Counted from the first letter of the stretch, positions 47,201-54,120 are shown. The stretch: DNA of 64,000 nt from Curtobacterium sp. MCBD17_032 (GCF_003234855.1 NZ_QKTO01000002.1:186001-250000), one strand, 5' to 3'. Notes: generated by a model not told the origin, from the letters alone. Numbers and translations: made by a program.

Positions 47201-48001
47201 TACACGGCGCAGGACGCCGCCGGGCAGCGCTCCGACGCGACCGTCACCGTGACCGTCGGCATCACCGCGGTCGACGACGCCGGCAGCACCGTCGCCGGCA
47301 CCCCGCTCGCCGTCGACGCCCGGCACGGGCTGCTCCGCAACGACGACGGCACCGCGCTCTCCGCGGGCCTGCACCGGAAGGCCACGCACGGCACGGTCCG
47401 CGTGCACGCCGACGGGTCGTACGTCTACACCCCGGCGGCGGGCTTCACCGGGACGGACACGTTCGTGTACACGGTGACCGACGCCTCCGGGCAGACGACC
47501 ACCGCGACCGCGACCATCCGGGTCGTCGCCGCAGCGGTCGCCCGCGACGACGAGGGCACCGGCAGGGCGGGCGAACGCGTCACCGTCACGCCGCTCGACA
47601 ACGACAGCCCGACCGGTGGCAGCACGTTCGACACCGACACGCTCCACCTGCTCGACCCCGCCACCGGGCACATGACCGACCGCTTCACCGTGGCCGGTTC
47701 CGGCACCTGGAGCGTCGAGGACGGTGCGGTCACCTTCACCCCGGAGCGTGACCACCACGGCACCGTGACGGCCGACTACACGGTCCAGGACACCGCCGGG
47801 CAGGTCGTCACCGCGGCGATCACCATCCGGTACCCGACCGGGCTCGCCGCAGTCGCGCACGTCGCGGAGCTCGCCTTCACCGGCAGCACCGGGCTGCTCG
47901 GGCTCGGGCTCGGGGCGTTCGCCCTCGTGCTCGCCGGAGCGGCGCTCCTGCTCCGTCGGCGGCCGGTGGCGCCGGTGAGCGGACCGCGTCGCCGCGGGTA
48001 G
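41261..48001 (+). CDS. Giant sortase-anchored adhesin with tandem Ig/cadherin-like repeats
   Basis: 2246 residues. A signal peptide (RRAFGLRPLAMLGAALLVGAAVTQAVA) is followed by an N-terminal domain with propeller-like repeats (LYGIDGNGQMSAIDATTGAV, FSSDGYLYASVGTMMYKID). A DUF-like beta domain then leads to about twenty units of some 88 residues from about residue 405. Each has the pattern G-V-L-x-N-D, PAHGTL, DGSYxYTPAxGFSGxDxFxYTxTD and TVTVTPxATDD, typical of VCBS/Big_9 cadherin-like domains. The sorting signal LAFTG is at 2204-2208, followed by a membrane helix and basic tail. It probably mediates attachment or biofilm formation. Units 4-8 and 9-13 are a block duplication. Confidence 0.92.
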   Translation: MLPAPQGTAVPRRAFGLRPLAMLGAALLVGAAVTQAVAADPAVAASALSCDQNTLYGIDGNGQMSAIDATTGAVTAVKSMSPAINALGVARNGIAAYAANSSNVIASYDAVNDVRLPDVTGADPNGGRGLLRGAVNPATGIYYTADGGDPAYLAAYNPKTGEKIGKVGTLGNLLANKNGDMAFSTRGLLFVVTGNQIRRVETETIPATSGNVNLPTSLVATLPIAADQSGSPGIAFSSDGYLYASVGTMMYKIDPGSGDLATSFRIGTGNYTSNDLATCNYANTLSAQASVDARWRTSDQFGLRVTGGGVSSGNTATTAGVMTGVQTDHAGAVLTTPAKTYTATQTAAGTTDLANYDTTWKAVNVNNDAVIAQGTGNSGSFAFPAATSADGTDVVVTFTNRMKPVRAATTPDTYSTPVGTALTVPAAGVLRNDAGTGLTVTKHTAPANGTLTMTATDGSFSYTPAAGFSGTDQFDYTATDGGGQSSTSTVTVTVTPTATDDAFSVHAGSTVTAGAADGVLANDRGSRLTVTGNTAPAHGSLTLEADGSYSYTPAARFSGQDSFTYTAEDAAGTTITGTVSITVLPTAKADTIAATAGETTTVAAPGLLGNDLGSGLTVSGTTTPAHGTVTVAADGATTYTPAPGWSGPDAFDVTITDGNGKTDTVTVTVRVAPKAVDDTATVDAGRSVSTTTRATGVLGNDAGDGLRVTNSGNPAHGTLVLDATTGTYTYTPADGFSGTDRFDYTASDPSGATTSATVTITVRPSATADAATTPANRPVTVDVQANDHGAGLTTAVVTQPAHGTVAVGTDGTVQYTPAAGSSGTDSFTYTVTDGAGRTTDPVTVTVTVTPVATADTAAGKASQTVTIAAATLLGNDAGTGLTVTKVTGAAHGTATLGTDGSVVYTPERGFSGTETLTYTVTDASRQSTTATITVVIGPMAMRDSATATAGSTLTVSTADGVLANDRGSDLTAAVDQRPAHGTLVLAADGSYTYTPADGFSGKDTFTYTATDGSGNTSTGLVTVTVEPRTGDDTLTTVAGQPLVVTSGSLTGNDSGVGLVVTAVSNGAHSTVTLGTDGSITVTPAAGWSGTDTFTYTVTDANGSTGTGTVTVVVAPVATADAGTVRAGETLARTTRATGVLGNDSGTDLTVASHTEPGSGVLVLDPATGAFRYTPVDGFSGDDSFTYTATDTAGTPATATVRIVVTPAAQDDTATTSANWPTTIDVQRNDTGSGLRTTAVTKPTNGTAVVERSGAVTYTPAAGSSGTDSFTYRVTDAAGRTSDPVTVTVTVRPVAMADTVGTASGRAVTVPAATLLGNDSGSGLTVTAVSGAAHGVATLGTDGSVVYTPERGFSGTETLTYTVTDASGQTATATVLVVVGPMAMRDSATATAGSTLTVSKADGVLANDRGSDLTAAVDEAPAHGTLVLAADGSYTYRPADGFSGKDTFTYTATDGSGNTATGVVTVLVRPTAGDDARTTPAGQPVTATSAALTREDTGVGLVVTGVTNGAHGTATVDAAGAVTYVPAAGWSGIDRVTVTVTDAAGSTTTSTLTVTVTPVLAATDSSATADGVLVVPADQGVLQGSTGTDLEVTDHTTPDHGTVDVDRDGSYTYTPKPGYSGPDTFDVTVTDGSGTTTTGTVTITIVPKAVDDTAGTPAGTPVAVDVTGNDAGTALRVSGVGTAAQGAPAHGAVSVTGAGTVTYVPTDGFSGTDAFRYTVVDPTGGTASATVTVTVTPTATDDALETPAGTPLVIAAATLTGNDAGTRLTVTGHGDARRGTVTTGTDGGLVYTPAAGTSGTDRFGYEVTDASGQTATATVVVLVGAVAGDDWSTTRTNGVVRMSAAKGVLSDDAGTGLWASLDVAPQHGRIALAKDGSYEYTPTADWSGRDWFTYTAHDAEENTAVALVAIDVTPTATDDATRTSAGKPVTVRGPGVLGNDSGTDLTVVAVGTAAHGTATLAADGTFVYTPAKRFSGVDTVSYTAQDAAGQRSDATVTVTVGITAVDDAGSTVAGTPLAVDARHGLLRNDDGTALSAGLHRKATHGTVRVHADGSYVYTPAAGFTGTDTFVYTVTDASGQTTTATATIRVVAAAVARDDEGTGRAGERVTVTPLDNDSPTGGSTFDTDTLHLLDPATGHMTDRFTVAGSGTWSVEDGAVTFTPERDHHGTVTADYTVQDTAGQVVTAAITIRYPTGLAAVAHVAELAFTGSTGLLGLGLGAFALVLAGAALLLRRRPVAPVSGPRRRG
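42480..47550 (+). repeat. About 19 coding repeats of roughly 264 bp in the adhesin gene
   Basis: Repeats of about 88 codons, each ending near a conserved (A/G)(T/V)ADD segment. A further divergent unit follows before the sorting signal. A longer period of about 1323 bp (five units) is visible: GSTLTVS(T/K)ADGVLAND occurs at about 44105 and again at about 45428. Confidence 0.9.
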
Positions 48002-48012
48002 GCGCAGAGCGC

Positions 48013-48072
48013 CGGACGGGAGGCCCGTCCCACGTCAGCTGACCGGCTCGCGTGGGGCGGGCCTCCCGTCCG
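48013..48072 (+). terminator. Long hairpin terminator of adhesin gene
   Basis: CGGACGGGAGGCCCG plus TCCCACG pairs with CGTGGGG plus CGGGCCTCCCGTCCG: about 22 bp with one G-T wobble and a 16-base loop, 12 bases after the stop. Best example of the palindrome family. Confidence 0.8.
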
Positions 48073-48217
48073 TCAGCCCCGGTGTCGGGCGAGGTCACCG
48101 CAGGGTCACGGTCTCCCGGAGGACTTGTGGTGGCCTCGCGGCGCCGGTACAACAGACGGGCGTCCACGTGGTCCCGAGGGGTGACCGCGACGCGAGGGGG
48201 AAGGTCGGTCACACGAC

Positions 48218-48427
48218 ATGCTCATGACCACGACGGCTGCGATCGCGCAGGAGACGCACAACCCGGTCATCCCGGTCGGCTACGACATCGCCTGGACCAT
48301 CAGCGTCGCGGTGGTCCTCCTCGCCATCGCCGCCGTGACCTGGCTGCTGGTGCGGACGATCGCGCGGGCGGTGCGGCGCGGCCCCGCTCCCACCACCGAC
48401 CGGGAGGTCAGGCGACCGGGTCGATGA
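48218..48427 (+). CDS. Small single-pass membrane protein
   Basis: 69 residues with an extracellular-like polar start, one helix (IAWTISVAVVLLAIAAVTWLLVRTIARAV) and a basic C-terminus. GGGGGAAGG lies about 16 bases before ATG 48218 (22 before ATG 48224), rather far. Its 3' end overlaps the convergent SRAP gene by 20 bases. Function unknown. Confidence 0.5.
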   Translation: MLMTTTAAIAQETHNPVIPVGYDIAWTISVAVVLLAIAAVTWLLVRTIARAVRRGPAPTTDREVRRPGR

Positions 48428-49139
48428 GGTGCGGGCCGTCGTTCCGCACGCTGTTCACCGTCCGGGCGACCTCGTACTGCTGCAGGCCGGCGGCGACCTC
48501 GAGCGACTCGCGGTCGAGCAGGGCGAGCAGGTCGTCCGTCCCGGCACCCTCGCCGAGCCAGGCGTCGTAGCCGTCCGGGGTGAGGAACGCCGGCATCCGG
48601 TCGTGCACCTCGCCCGGGGCCACGTGGGCGTCGCGGGTGATGATCGCGAGCGACAGGCGCCACTTGTCCGGGTCGTCCTCGGGCTTCGTCGGGTCCGGCC
48701 ATGCGCTCACCACGCCGGCCATCGCCAGCGCACCGCCGGGCTCGTGCACGAAGTGGGGTTCCTTGCCGTCCTCGCGCACGACCCACTCGTAGTAGCCCTG
48801 CGCGGGGACGATGCAGCGGTTTGTGGCGAAGGCCCGCCCGAACATGCCGCTCGTCGCCACGGTCTCGATGCGCGCGTTGATCGGCTTCGGACGCTGCTTC
48901 TGGAAGTCCTTCGCCCAGCTCGGCACGAAGCCCCAGCTGATCTGCGGGAGCTCGCGCTGCCCGTGGCGCTGCCGGACCGCGTACACGGGGTCGGTCGGCG
49001 CGACGTTCCAGCTCGGGGCGAGGCCGGTGTGCACCTCGCCGGTGTCCTCGTCGACGTGCTCGGTACGCGCGGCGAGCTCCCCGACGAGCTCGGGCAGGAG
49101 GTCAGCGGTGGTGTCGGAGACGACGAAGCGGCCACACAT
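48408..49139 (-). CDS. SOS response-associated peptidase (SRAP, YedK/HMCES family)
   Basis: 243 residues. The conserved start MCGRF gives Cys2, which after Met removal forms a thiazolidine link with abasic sites in single-stranded DNA and protects them. Further signatures are APSWNVAPTDPVYAVR (conserved Asn), LPQISWGFVPSWAKD, KPINARIETV, RCIVPAQGYYEWV (Glu) and HDRMPAFL (His). ATG 49139 is the only start giving MCGRF; the frame runs five codons further up. Divergent from the oxidoreductase gene. Confidence 0.95.
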   Translation of the reverse strand: MCGRFVVSDTTADLLPELVGELAARTEHVDEDTGEVHTGLAPSWNVAPTDPVYAVRQRHGQRELPQISWGFVPSWAKDFQKQRPKPINARIETVATSGMFGRAFATNRCIVPAQGYYEWVVREDGKEPHFVHEPGGALAMAGVVSAWPDPTKPEDDPDKWRLSLAIITRDAHVAPGEVHDRMPAFLTPDGYDAWLGEGAGTDDLLALLDRESLEVAAGLQQYEVARTVNSVRNDGPHLIDPVA

Positions 49140-49205
49140 GGCACCAGTGTGCACGGACCCGCCGACGTCGGTGCGGGCTCAGCCGGGTCCGCTTGACTGG
49201 CGGCC

Positions 49206-49832
49206 GTGCAGACCCTCATCGTCACCGCCCACCCCGACCCCGACTCGCTCACGGCCGGCATCGCCCGGCAGCTCCGGGACGCCGTGCAGCCGGGGGAGGT
49301 CGAGCTGGTCGACCTCGCCGCCGAGGGGTTCGACCCGCGGTTCGGGCCCGCGGACCGGGACGCCTACCGTGGCACCGGCGCCCTGCCCGACGACGTCGTC
49401 CACGAGCAGCAGCGCCTCGACAGGGCCGAACACCTCGTGCTGGTGTTCCCCGTCCACTGGTGGTCGATGCCGGCGCTCCTGAAGGGCTGGGTCGACCGGG
49501 TCTTCGTGAACGGGTGGGCGTTCGACATCGACCCGGACGGTGGCACGCGCCGGAACCTCGGGCGGCTCACCGTGCACCTGCTGCCGGTCGCCGGGGACGC
49601 GGCCGGCACCTACGAGCGCCACGGCTACGAGCAGGCGATCCGCACGCAGATCGAGCACGGGATCGTCGACTACTGCGGGGCGGTCCGCGGGGCGACGGCG
49701 TTCGTGTTCGAGTCCGAACAGGGCGACGACGTGGCGCGCCGAGCCCTCGTCGACGACGCCGTCGACCGGGTCGCACGGGCGGTCAGCGGAGCTGTCGGCG
49801 TCGTCGGAGCCGAGGGTCAGAGCACGGAGTAG
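49206..49832 (+). CDS. Flavodoxin-fold NAD(P)H-dependent oxidoreductase
   Basis: 208 residues. TLIVTAHPDPDSLTAGIARQL (FMN phosphate loop region), DLAAEGFDPRFGPADRDAY, HLVLVFPVHWWSMPALLKGWVDRVFVNGWAFD and RLTVHLLPVAGDAAGTYERHGY place it in the quinone reductase/MdaB/KefF-like group. It probably reduces quinones or other electrophiles. GTG 49206 has no clear ribosome site. Its end overlaps the convergent next gene by 16 bases. Confidence 0.9.
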   Translation: MQTLIVTAHPDPDSLTAGIARQLRDAVQPGEVELVDLAAEGFDPRFGPADRDAYRGTGALPDDVVHEQQRLDRAEHLVLVFPVHWWSMPALLKGWVDRVFVNGWAFDIDPDGGTRRNLGRLTVHLLPVAGDAAGTYERHGYEQAIRTQIEHGIVDYCGAVRGATAFVFESEQGDDVARRALVDDAVDRVARAVSGAVGVVGAEGQSTE

Positions 49833-50548
49833 CCGGCGGGCAGGGCACCTCGGCCGGTCAGGGCGGCGAGCAGCGCCGGGCCGTCGCCGCGGTGCGCCCC
49901 GATCTCGGCGAGCAGGACGGCGGCGGCGACCACCGCCTCCTCGGGCGGGCACGCCTCGACGGGCGTGCCGGCAGCCGTCGCCGCGCGTGCGATGTCGCCG
50001 CCGTGCACGACCAGCTCGACGACGCGGGTGCGCAGGTACTCCTCGACCGGCAGGTGCAGGCCGCCGACCACGGCGACGCGGGTGCCGGGCGGGGTGACCG
50101 CGAGGGCGGCCAGGGCCTGGTCGCGAGCGGTCGCCACGGCTGTCTCCGGATCGGCGCCGAGTGCTGCGCCGGCGGTCACACCGCGGGCGGCGACCTCGTC
50201 CGGGTCCGTCGCCGAGCGGGACGCGGTGCGGAGGTACCCGGCCGCGTCGGTGCAGTCCGTCGCGGCCGTCGACGGGGCCGGGTCCGCGCGGTGCGGTCGC
50301 GGGTCCGCGTCGTGTGGCTCCGAAGCAGGGGTCGGGGTCGGCGAGGTCTGCGGGGCCTGCAGGGCCGTGGTGGCGTACGTCGACACCGTCACCAGTGCGC
50401 GGTTCGTGTGCCCGACGAGCGCCCGGAGGTCCCAGACACCCAGCGCGCGGGAGGACCAGAGGACCGGGTCCGCCACAGGCGAGGGCAGCGCGGCGATCAG
50501 GTCCACGAAGGACTGTGCGGTCGCGGCGAAGAGGGCGCGAGGGTCCAT
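49817..50548 (-). CDS. Maleylpyruvate isomerase N-terminal domain protein (DinB-like, probably mycothiol-dependent)
   Basis: 243 residues. The start FAATAQSFVDLIAALP and WDLRALVGHTNRALVTVSTYA belong to the DinB/MDMPI four-helix domain; VEEYLRTRVVELVVHGGDIARAA provides the second conserved His region. Many actinobacterial members use mycothiol; the substrate is unknown. ATG 50548 starts the conserved domain; the upstream frame is repeat-derived and not protein-like. Confidence 0.85.
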   Translation of the reverse strand: MDPRALFAATAQSFVDLIAALPSPVADPVLWSSRALGVWDLRALVGHTNRALVTVSTYATTALQAPQTSPTPTPASEPHDADPRPHRADPAPSTAATDCTDAAGYLRTASRSATDPDEVAARGVTAGAALGADPETAVATARDQALAALAVTPPGTRVAVVGGLHLPVEEYLRTRVVELVVHGGDIARAATAAGTPVEACPPEEAVVAAAVLLAEIGAHRGDGPALLAALTGRGALPAGYSVL

Positions 50549-50575
50549 GCGTTCATCCTGCCGCGGCGGGTGCCC

Positions 50576-50688
50576 GCGGTGTGGTCGGTCGTGGGCTCGC
50601 GGTGTCGTCGGTCGTGGGTTCGCTGTGTCGTCAGTCGCGGGCTCGCGGTGTCGTCGGTCGCAGCTCGCGGTGTCGTCAGTCGTCGGGC
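50576..50688. repeat. Five tandem copies of a 22-23-bp unit
   Basis: Units start GC(G/T)GTGT at 50576, 50599, 50622, 50645 and 50667, with a core CGTCGGTCG/CGTCAGTCG. The array spans the gap between two minus-strand genes and reaches into the last codons of the membrane-protein gene. Confidence 0.8.
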
Positions 50689-51350
50689 AGGGCGATCTTC
50701 GACCCCGACGGGGAGCGGTTCCACCCTGCCGGCGCGGGAGGGCCGGGCTCGGCCGGCGGGAGGGCCGCGGCGGCACGGTGCGCACGCTCGGCCCGACCGA
50801 GGCGGACCACGAACGAGGGCACGAGTGAGGTGTACCCCGCGACGACGATGAAGCTCAGTCCGCGCCCGTCGGTCACCGCCAGAGCCGTGAGCGCCAGCAA
50901 CGCCAGGCCGATCAACCCGGGGGTCGCGCGCACGACGTCGACCACCAGGGTCCGTCGCAGCAGGGTCGTGTCCTGCAACACCGCGTCACGGTCCTCCGGG
51001 AGCACCTCCGGCATCCGTCGACGCAGGTACCGCTGGACGGAGACCCGCGCCAGGCGCATCGTGTCCGGACGCACCTGCCGGCCGTTGATGGTGGCCGGCG
51101 GGTCGGCGGTCTGCTTGACGGGGAAGCACGACACCGTCAGCAACGCGGCGGCCAGGGCGGAGGACACGACGACCACCGTGGAGCGCACCGTCCCCGCGCC
51201 GGCCCATCCGGTGTGCGCGGCGCTCAGCCCGAGCACCACCGCGGCCACGACGCCGACGGCGAGGCCCCACGTCATCGCGCGGCGGAGGCGCACCGGCGAC
51301 ACGTCGTCCCGGAAGCGCGCGCGCAGCACCTGCCACCCCAGTCGGAACAC
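50676..51350 (-). CDS. Membrane protein of unknown function
   Basis: 224 residues, GTG start. Two membrane helices are near the N-terminus (WGLAVGVVAAVVLGLSAA and STVVVVSSALAAALLTVSCF) and two near residues 145-185 (ATPGLIGLALLALTALAV and FIVVAGYTSLVPSFV). A central cytoplasmic-type region with many Arg lies between. No conserved family recognised. Confidence 0.7.
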   Translation of the reverse strand: MFRLGWQVLRARFRDDVSPVRLRRAMTWGLAVGVVAAVVLGLSAAHTGWAGAGTVRSTVVVVSSALAAALLTVSCFPVKQTADPPATINGRQVRPDTMRLARVSVQRYLRRRMPEVLPEDRDAVLQDTTLLRRTLVVDVVRATPGLIGLALLALTALAVTDGRGLSFIVVAGYTSLVPSFVVRLGRAERAHRAAAALPPAEPGPPAPAGWNRSPSGSKIALPDD

Positions 51351-51469
51351 ACGTCGTGTCTACCCGCTCACGCTGCGGATGGCTCGTGTCCGGCCGGCCA
51401 CCGCGGACGGGTCCTGTCGGCTCCGCGGCGTCGTGCCTCCTGGCGAACACACCGGTGCACCGACGGGCG

Positions 51470-52255
51470 TCAGGCCGTCGTCCTGGGTGACGAGTCGGCC
51501 AGGCGCAGGACCGTCCGCCGCGGCAGCAGCGGCGCGATGCGACTGGTCCGTGTGTTCGCCCTGCCCGAGACGGCGCTGACCGGGGGCGTCGGCCTGTCGA
51601 GGGCCCGGAACGCGGCGGCCACGACCTGCTCGGGCGTCTCGAAGCGCACCCGGCCCTCGTCCGTGCCGGAGTTCCGGTAGAAATCGGTCGCCGTCGGACC
51701 GGGCGAGAACGCCATGGCGGTGACCCCGGAGTCGCGCAACTCGTACGCCAGCGCCTCGGTGAACCGCAGAACGAAGGCCTTCGAGGCCGCGTAGACCGCC
51801 ATCCCCGGCGTCGGCATGTAGGCCGTGAGACTCGCGACGTTGAGGAGCACGCCGCCGCCGGAGGACACGAGCCGGGGGAGGAACGCGTGGCACACGTCGA
51901 CGACGGCGTCGATGTTGACGGCGAGCTGGTCCTCGATCTCGGACGGCGTGCTGTCCACGAAGTCGCGGGTCACACCGATGCCCGCGCAGTTCACGACCGT
52001 GTCCACCCGGACACCCAGTCGGTCGAGTTCGGTGACGAGGGTCGTGCCGCTCGCCGGCTGCGTGAGGTCGAGCGGCACGACGGTCACCGCCCGGCCGTGC
52101 GCAGCCCGGAGTGACTGCGCGAGCTCCTCGAGGACGTCGGCCCGACGCGCGACGAGCACCAGGTGGGCTCCGCGCGCTGCCAGTGCACGGGCGAACTCGC
52201 GCCCGATGCCGGAACTCGCGCCGGTGACGAGCGCGGTCGTGTCGGTGTGTTCCAT
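51470..52255 (-). CDS. Short-chain dehydrogenase/reductase
   Basis: 261 residues of the classical SDR type. Cofactor motif TGASSGIG (residues 11-18), NCAG, catalytic Ser in LNVASLTAYMP, YAASK and FSPGPTATDF. GGAG stands seven bases before ATG. It is divergently paired with a TetR regulator, and two operator palindromes in the shared region cover its promoter, so it is probably repressed until an effector appears. Substrate unknown. Confidence 0.92.
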   Translation of the reverse strand: MEHTDTTALVTGASSGIGREFARALAARGAHLVLVARRADVLEELAQSLRAAHGRAVTVVPLDLTQPASGTTLVTELDRLGVRVDTVVNCAGIGVTRDFVDSTPSEIEDQLAVNIDAVVDVCHAFLPRLVSSGGGVLLNVASLTAYMPTPGMAVYAASKAFVLRFTEALAYELRDSGVTAMAFSPGPTATDFYRNSGTDEGRVRFETPEQVVAAAFRALDRPTPPVSAVSGRANTRTSRIAPLLPRRTVLRLADSSPRTTA

Positions 52256-52267
52256 GACTGCTCCTTC

Positions 52268-52315
52268 GGGTTGACGGGTGTCAACCTAGTCGGCGAGGTT
52301 GACAGGTGTCAACCT
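52268..52315. promoter_or_regulatory. Twin TetR operators and SDR promoter
   Basis: Operator 1 (52268-52287) and operator 2 (52296-52315) are near-identical 20-bp palindromes; operator 2 reads AGGTTGACA-GG-TGTCAACCT. Centres are 28 bp apart. On the minus strand TTGACA inside operator 2 and TAGGTT at the edge of operator 1 are spaced 18 bp and form a good promoter for the SDR gene, so repressor binding would block it. Confidence 0.8.
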
Positions 52316-52338
52316 CGGGGACGTGCGACAGTTGCTCC

Positions 52339-52923
52339 ATGACGAACGCGTCGCGTACCCGCACGGGCGACCAGCTCCGCGACGACCTCCTCGCAGCCGC
52401 GACGGACCTGTTGTCGCAGCGCCTGGCCGTCACGCCGCCGTCCCTCCGGGAGACCGCGCGCGCCTGCGGTGTCTCGGCGACGGCCGTGTACCGACACTTC
52501 CCGTCCCAGCAGGCGCTGCTCATCGCCGTGGCCACCCAGAGCCTCACCGCGCTCACCACGGCGATCGAGGACGCGGGCGCGGGTGCCTCGACCGACGACC
52601 GCGCCACGTCGCTCCGGACCACCGCGAGCGCGTACGTCACGTGGGCGGTCGCGAACCCCGGCGCCTACCAGCTGCTGTTCGAGGGGCGGGACCTGCTGGA
52701 GGACCCGGTGACGATCGAGTCCGGGATCGACCGACTGCAGAGCCGCCTCGACGCCCTCCTCGTCGGCCTGCCCGCGGGCGACCGGGACGAGCGGTTGCAG
52801 GCGGACCTGCTCTGGATCTCCCTGCACGGTCTGGTCGTCACGCGCATCCGGAAGACCCGGCAGCAGTGGCAGCGGTCGGTCGTCGAGGACGCGGCGGCGC
52901 TCGTCGACACCTTCATCGCCTGA
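52339..52923 (+). CDS. TetR family transcriptional regulator
   Basis: 194 residues. The N-terminal helix-turn-helix LRETARACGVSATAVYRHFPSQQALL is typical; the C-terminal domain has AYVTWAVANPGAYQLLFEG as in WHG-domain TetR proteins. ATG 52339 is chosen because the longer frame would start inside the operator. It should bind the two palindromes just upstream, repress the SDR gene and itself, and release on ligand binding. Confidence 0.92.
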   Translation: MTNASRTRTGDQLRDDLLAAATDLLSQRLAVTPPSLRETARACGVSATAVYRHFPSQQALLIAVATQSLTALTTAIEDAGAGASTDDRATSLRTTASAYVTWAVANPGAYQLLFEGRDLLEDPVTIESGIDRLQSRLDALLVGLPAGDRDERLQADLLWISLHGLVVTRIRKTRQQWQRSVVEDAAALVDTFIA

Positions 52924-52959
52924 CGCCCGCGCGGCCCGGACACGCCCGACGCCGTCCCA

Positions 52960-52996
52960 GGGAGGCGGCGGGGAGCGGCTCGGGAACGGGCCTCCC
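52960..52996 (+). terminator. Inverted repeat GGGAGGC/GCCTCCC
   Basis: Seven-base arms and a 23-base GC-rich loop, 36 bases after the TetR stop. It belongs to the GGGAGGC palindrome family of this window. Confidence 0.5.
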
Positions 52997-53032
52997 CAGC
53001 GATCGTCCAGCGGCGGTCGATGACCTGGACGG

Positions 53033-53458
53033 ATGACTCTCGACATCGTCTACACCGCAGCCGCCCACGCCACCGGAGGCGGCCGCGACGGACACGTCCG
53101 CACCGAGGACGACCGCATCGACCTCGACACCCGTCCGCCGAGGGAGATGGGCGGCAGCGGCGAGGGCACCAACCCCGAGCAGCTGTTCGCCGCCGGGTAC
53201 GCTGCGTGCTTCCTCGGCGCGCTGCACGTCGCGGGGAAGCAGCTCGAACTCGACACCACCGGTGCCGAGGTCTCCGCCGAGGTCAGCATCGGCGGCGACG
53301 GCGCGGGCGGCTTCGGTCTCGCGGTCGAGCTCGACGTCTACGCCCCCGCAGTCGAGGGGCCGTCGCGCCAGCGTCTGGTCGAGCTCGCGCACACGATCTG
53401 CCCGTACTCGAACGCCACCCGCGGCAACATCACGGTCACGCTCTCGCTCGTCGACTGA
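53033..53458 (+). CDS. ohr: Organic hydroperoxide resistance protein (Ohr/OsmC)
   Basis: 141 residues; thiol peroxidase that reduces organic hydroperoxides. Both redox cysteines are present: AAGYAACFLGAL and HTICPYSNATRGN, the second of the Ohr subgroup rather than OsmC. GTNPEQLF and the conserved Arg/Glu positions are also visible. A ribosome site is weak (GGACGG). An OhrR regulator is not adjacent; the TetR gene upstream belongs to the SDR. Confidence 0.93.
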   Translation: MTLDIVYTAAAHATGGGRDGHVRTEDDRIDLDTRPPREMGGSGEGTNPEQLFAAGYAACFLGALHVAGKQLELDTTGAEVSAEVSIGGDGAGGFGLAVELDVYAPAVEGPSRQRLVELAHTICPYSNATRGNITVTLSLVD

Positions 53459-53496
53459 GCGCCGGACGGTCGCGTGCTCGGCGGTGCTTCGCTCCC

Positions 53497-53502
53497 TAGG
53501 CT
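53497..53502 (+). promoter_or_regulatory. Putative -10 box TAGGCT before YchJ-like gene
   Basis: TAGGCT ends six bases before GTG 53509. GGAG lies between box and start, so a short leader cannot be excluded. Confidence 0.45.
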
Positions 53503-53508
53503 GGAGCG

Positions 53509-53889
53509 GTGAGCCCCGAGCGCTGCCCCTGCCTGAGCGGCAACCCCTACGACGAGTGCTGTGGCCCCCTGCACGTCGGCGCGCCCGCACCGACCGCCGA
53601 GCGGCTCATGCGCTCGCGGTTCTCCGCCTTCGCGCTCGGCCTGCCCGCCTACCTGCTCGACAGCTGGCACCCGAGCACGCGCCCGGCGGCGCTCGACCTC
53701 GACCCGGCGCAGCGGTGGACGCGGCTCGACATCGTCGCGACCCGGTCGGGAGGCCCGTTCGACACCGCGGGCACGGTCACGTTCCGCGCGTGGTGGCGCA
53801 CCGACACCGAGCGCGGGACGCTCGAGGAGACGAGCGACTTCGTGCGCGAGGCCGGCCGCTGGTACTACGTCGACGGGGTCCTGGCCTGA
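53509..53889 (+). CDS. YchJ/UPF0225 family protein
   Basis: 126 residues. The N-terminal metal-binding SEC-C-like motif CPCLSGNPYDECCGPLH is followed by PTAERLMRSRFSAFALG and W(H) signatures and a cystatin-like NTF2-type fold (WYYVDGVL end). Function unknown; often seen near stress genes. Confidence 0.88.
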   Translation: MSPERCPCLSGNPYDECCGPLHVGAPAPTAERLMRSRFSAFALGLPAYLLDSWHPSTRPAALDLDPAQRWTRLDIVATRSGGPFDTAGTVTFRAWWRTDTERGTLEETSDFVREAGRWYYVDGVLA

Positions 53890-53914
53890 CCGACCGGGCT
53901 CGGGCCGGTGTGGG

Positions 53915-54112
53915 CGAGACGGGGGCGTCCACGCGGGCTGCCGCGAGACGGGGCGTCTGCGCGGAACGCCGCGAGACGGGGGCGTCTGCGCGGAACGCCG
54001 CGACACGTGGGCGTCTGCGCGGGTTGATCTCGCGACGGGGTGCCGGCGCGAGACGGGGCGTCGGCGGGGGCTGCCGCGAGACGGGGGTGTCTGCGCGAGA
54101 CGCCGCGAGCTG
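53915..54112. repeat. Array of about six 28-29-bp repeats
   Basis: Each unit begins GCGAGACGGGGGCGTCTGCG (with variants) and ends GAACGCC or GGCTGCC. No protein-coding frame fits the spacing. Together with the 84-bp array it fills the 494-bp gap between the YchJ-like gene and aroE. Confidence 0.85.
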
Positions 54113-54120
54113 AGCACGAC

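Noticed and set aside
41177..47860. A 2227-codon minus-strand open frame opposite the giant adhesin gene
   Set aside because: Its repetitiveness mirrors the adhesin repeats, and GC-rich third positions remove stops on the opposite strand. It has no signal peptide or known motif.
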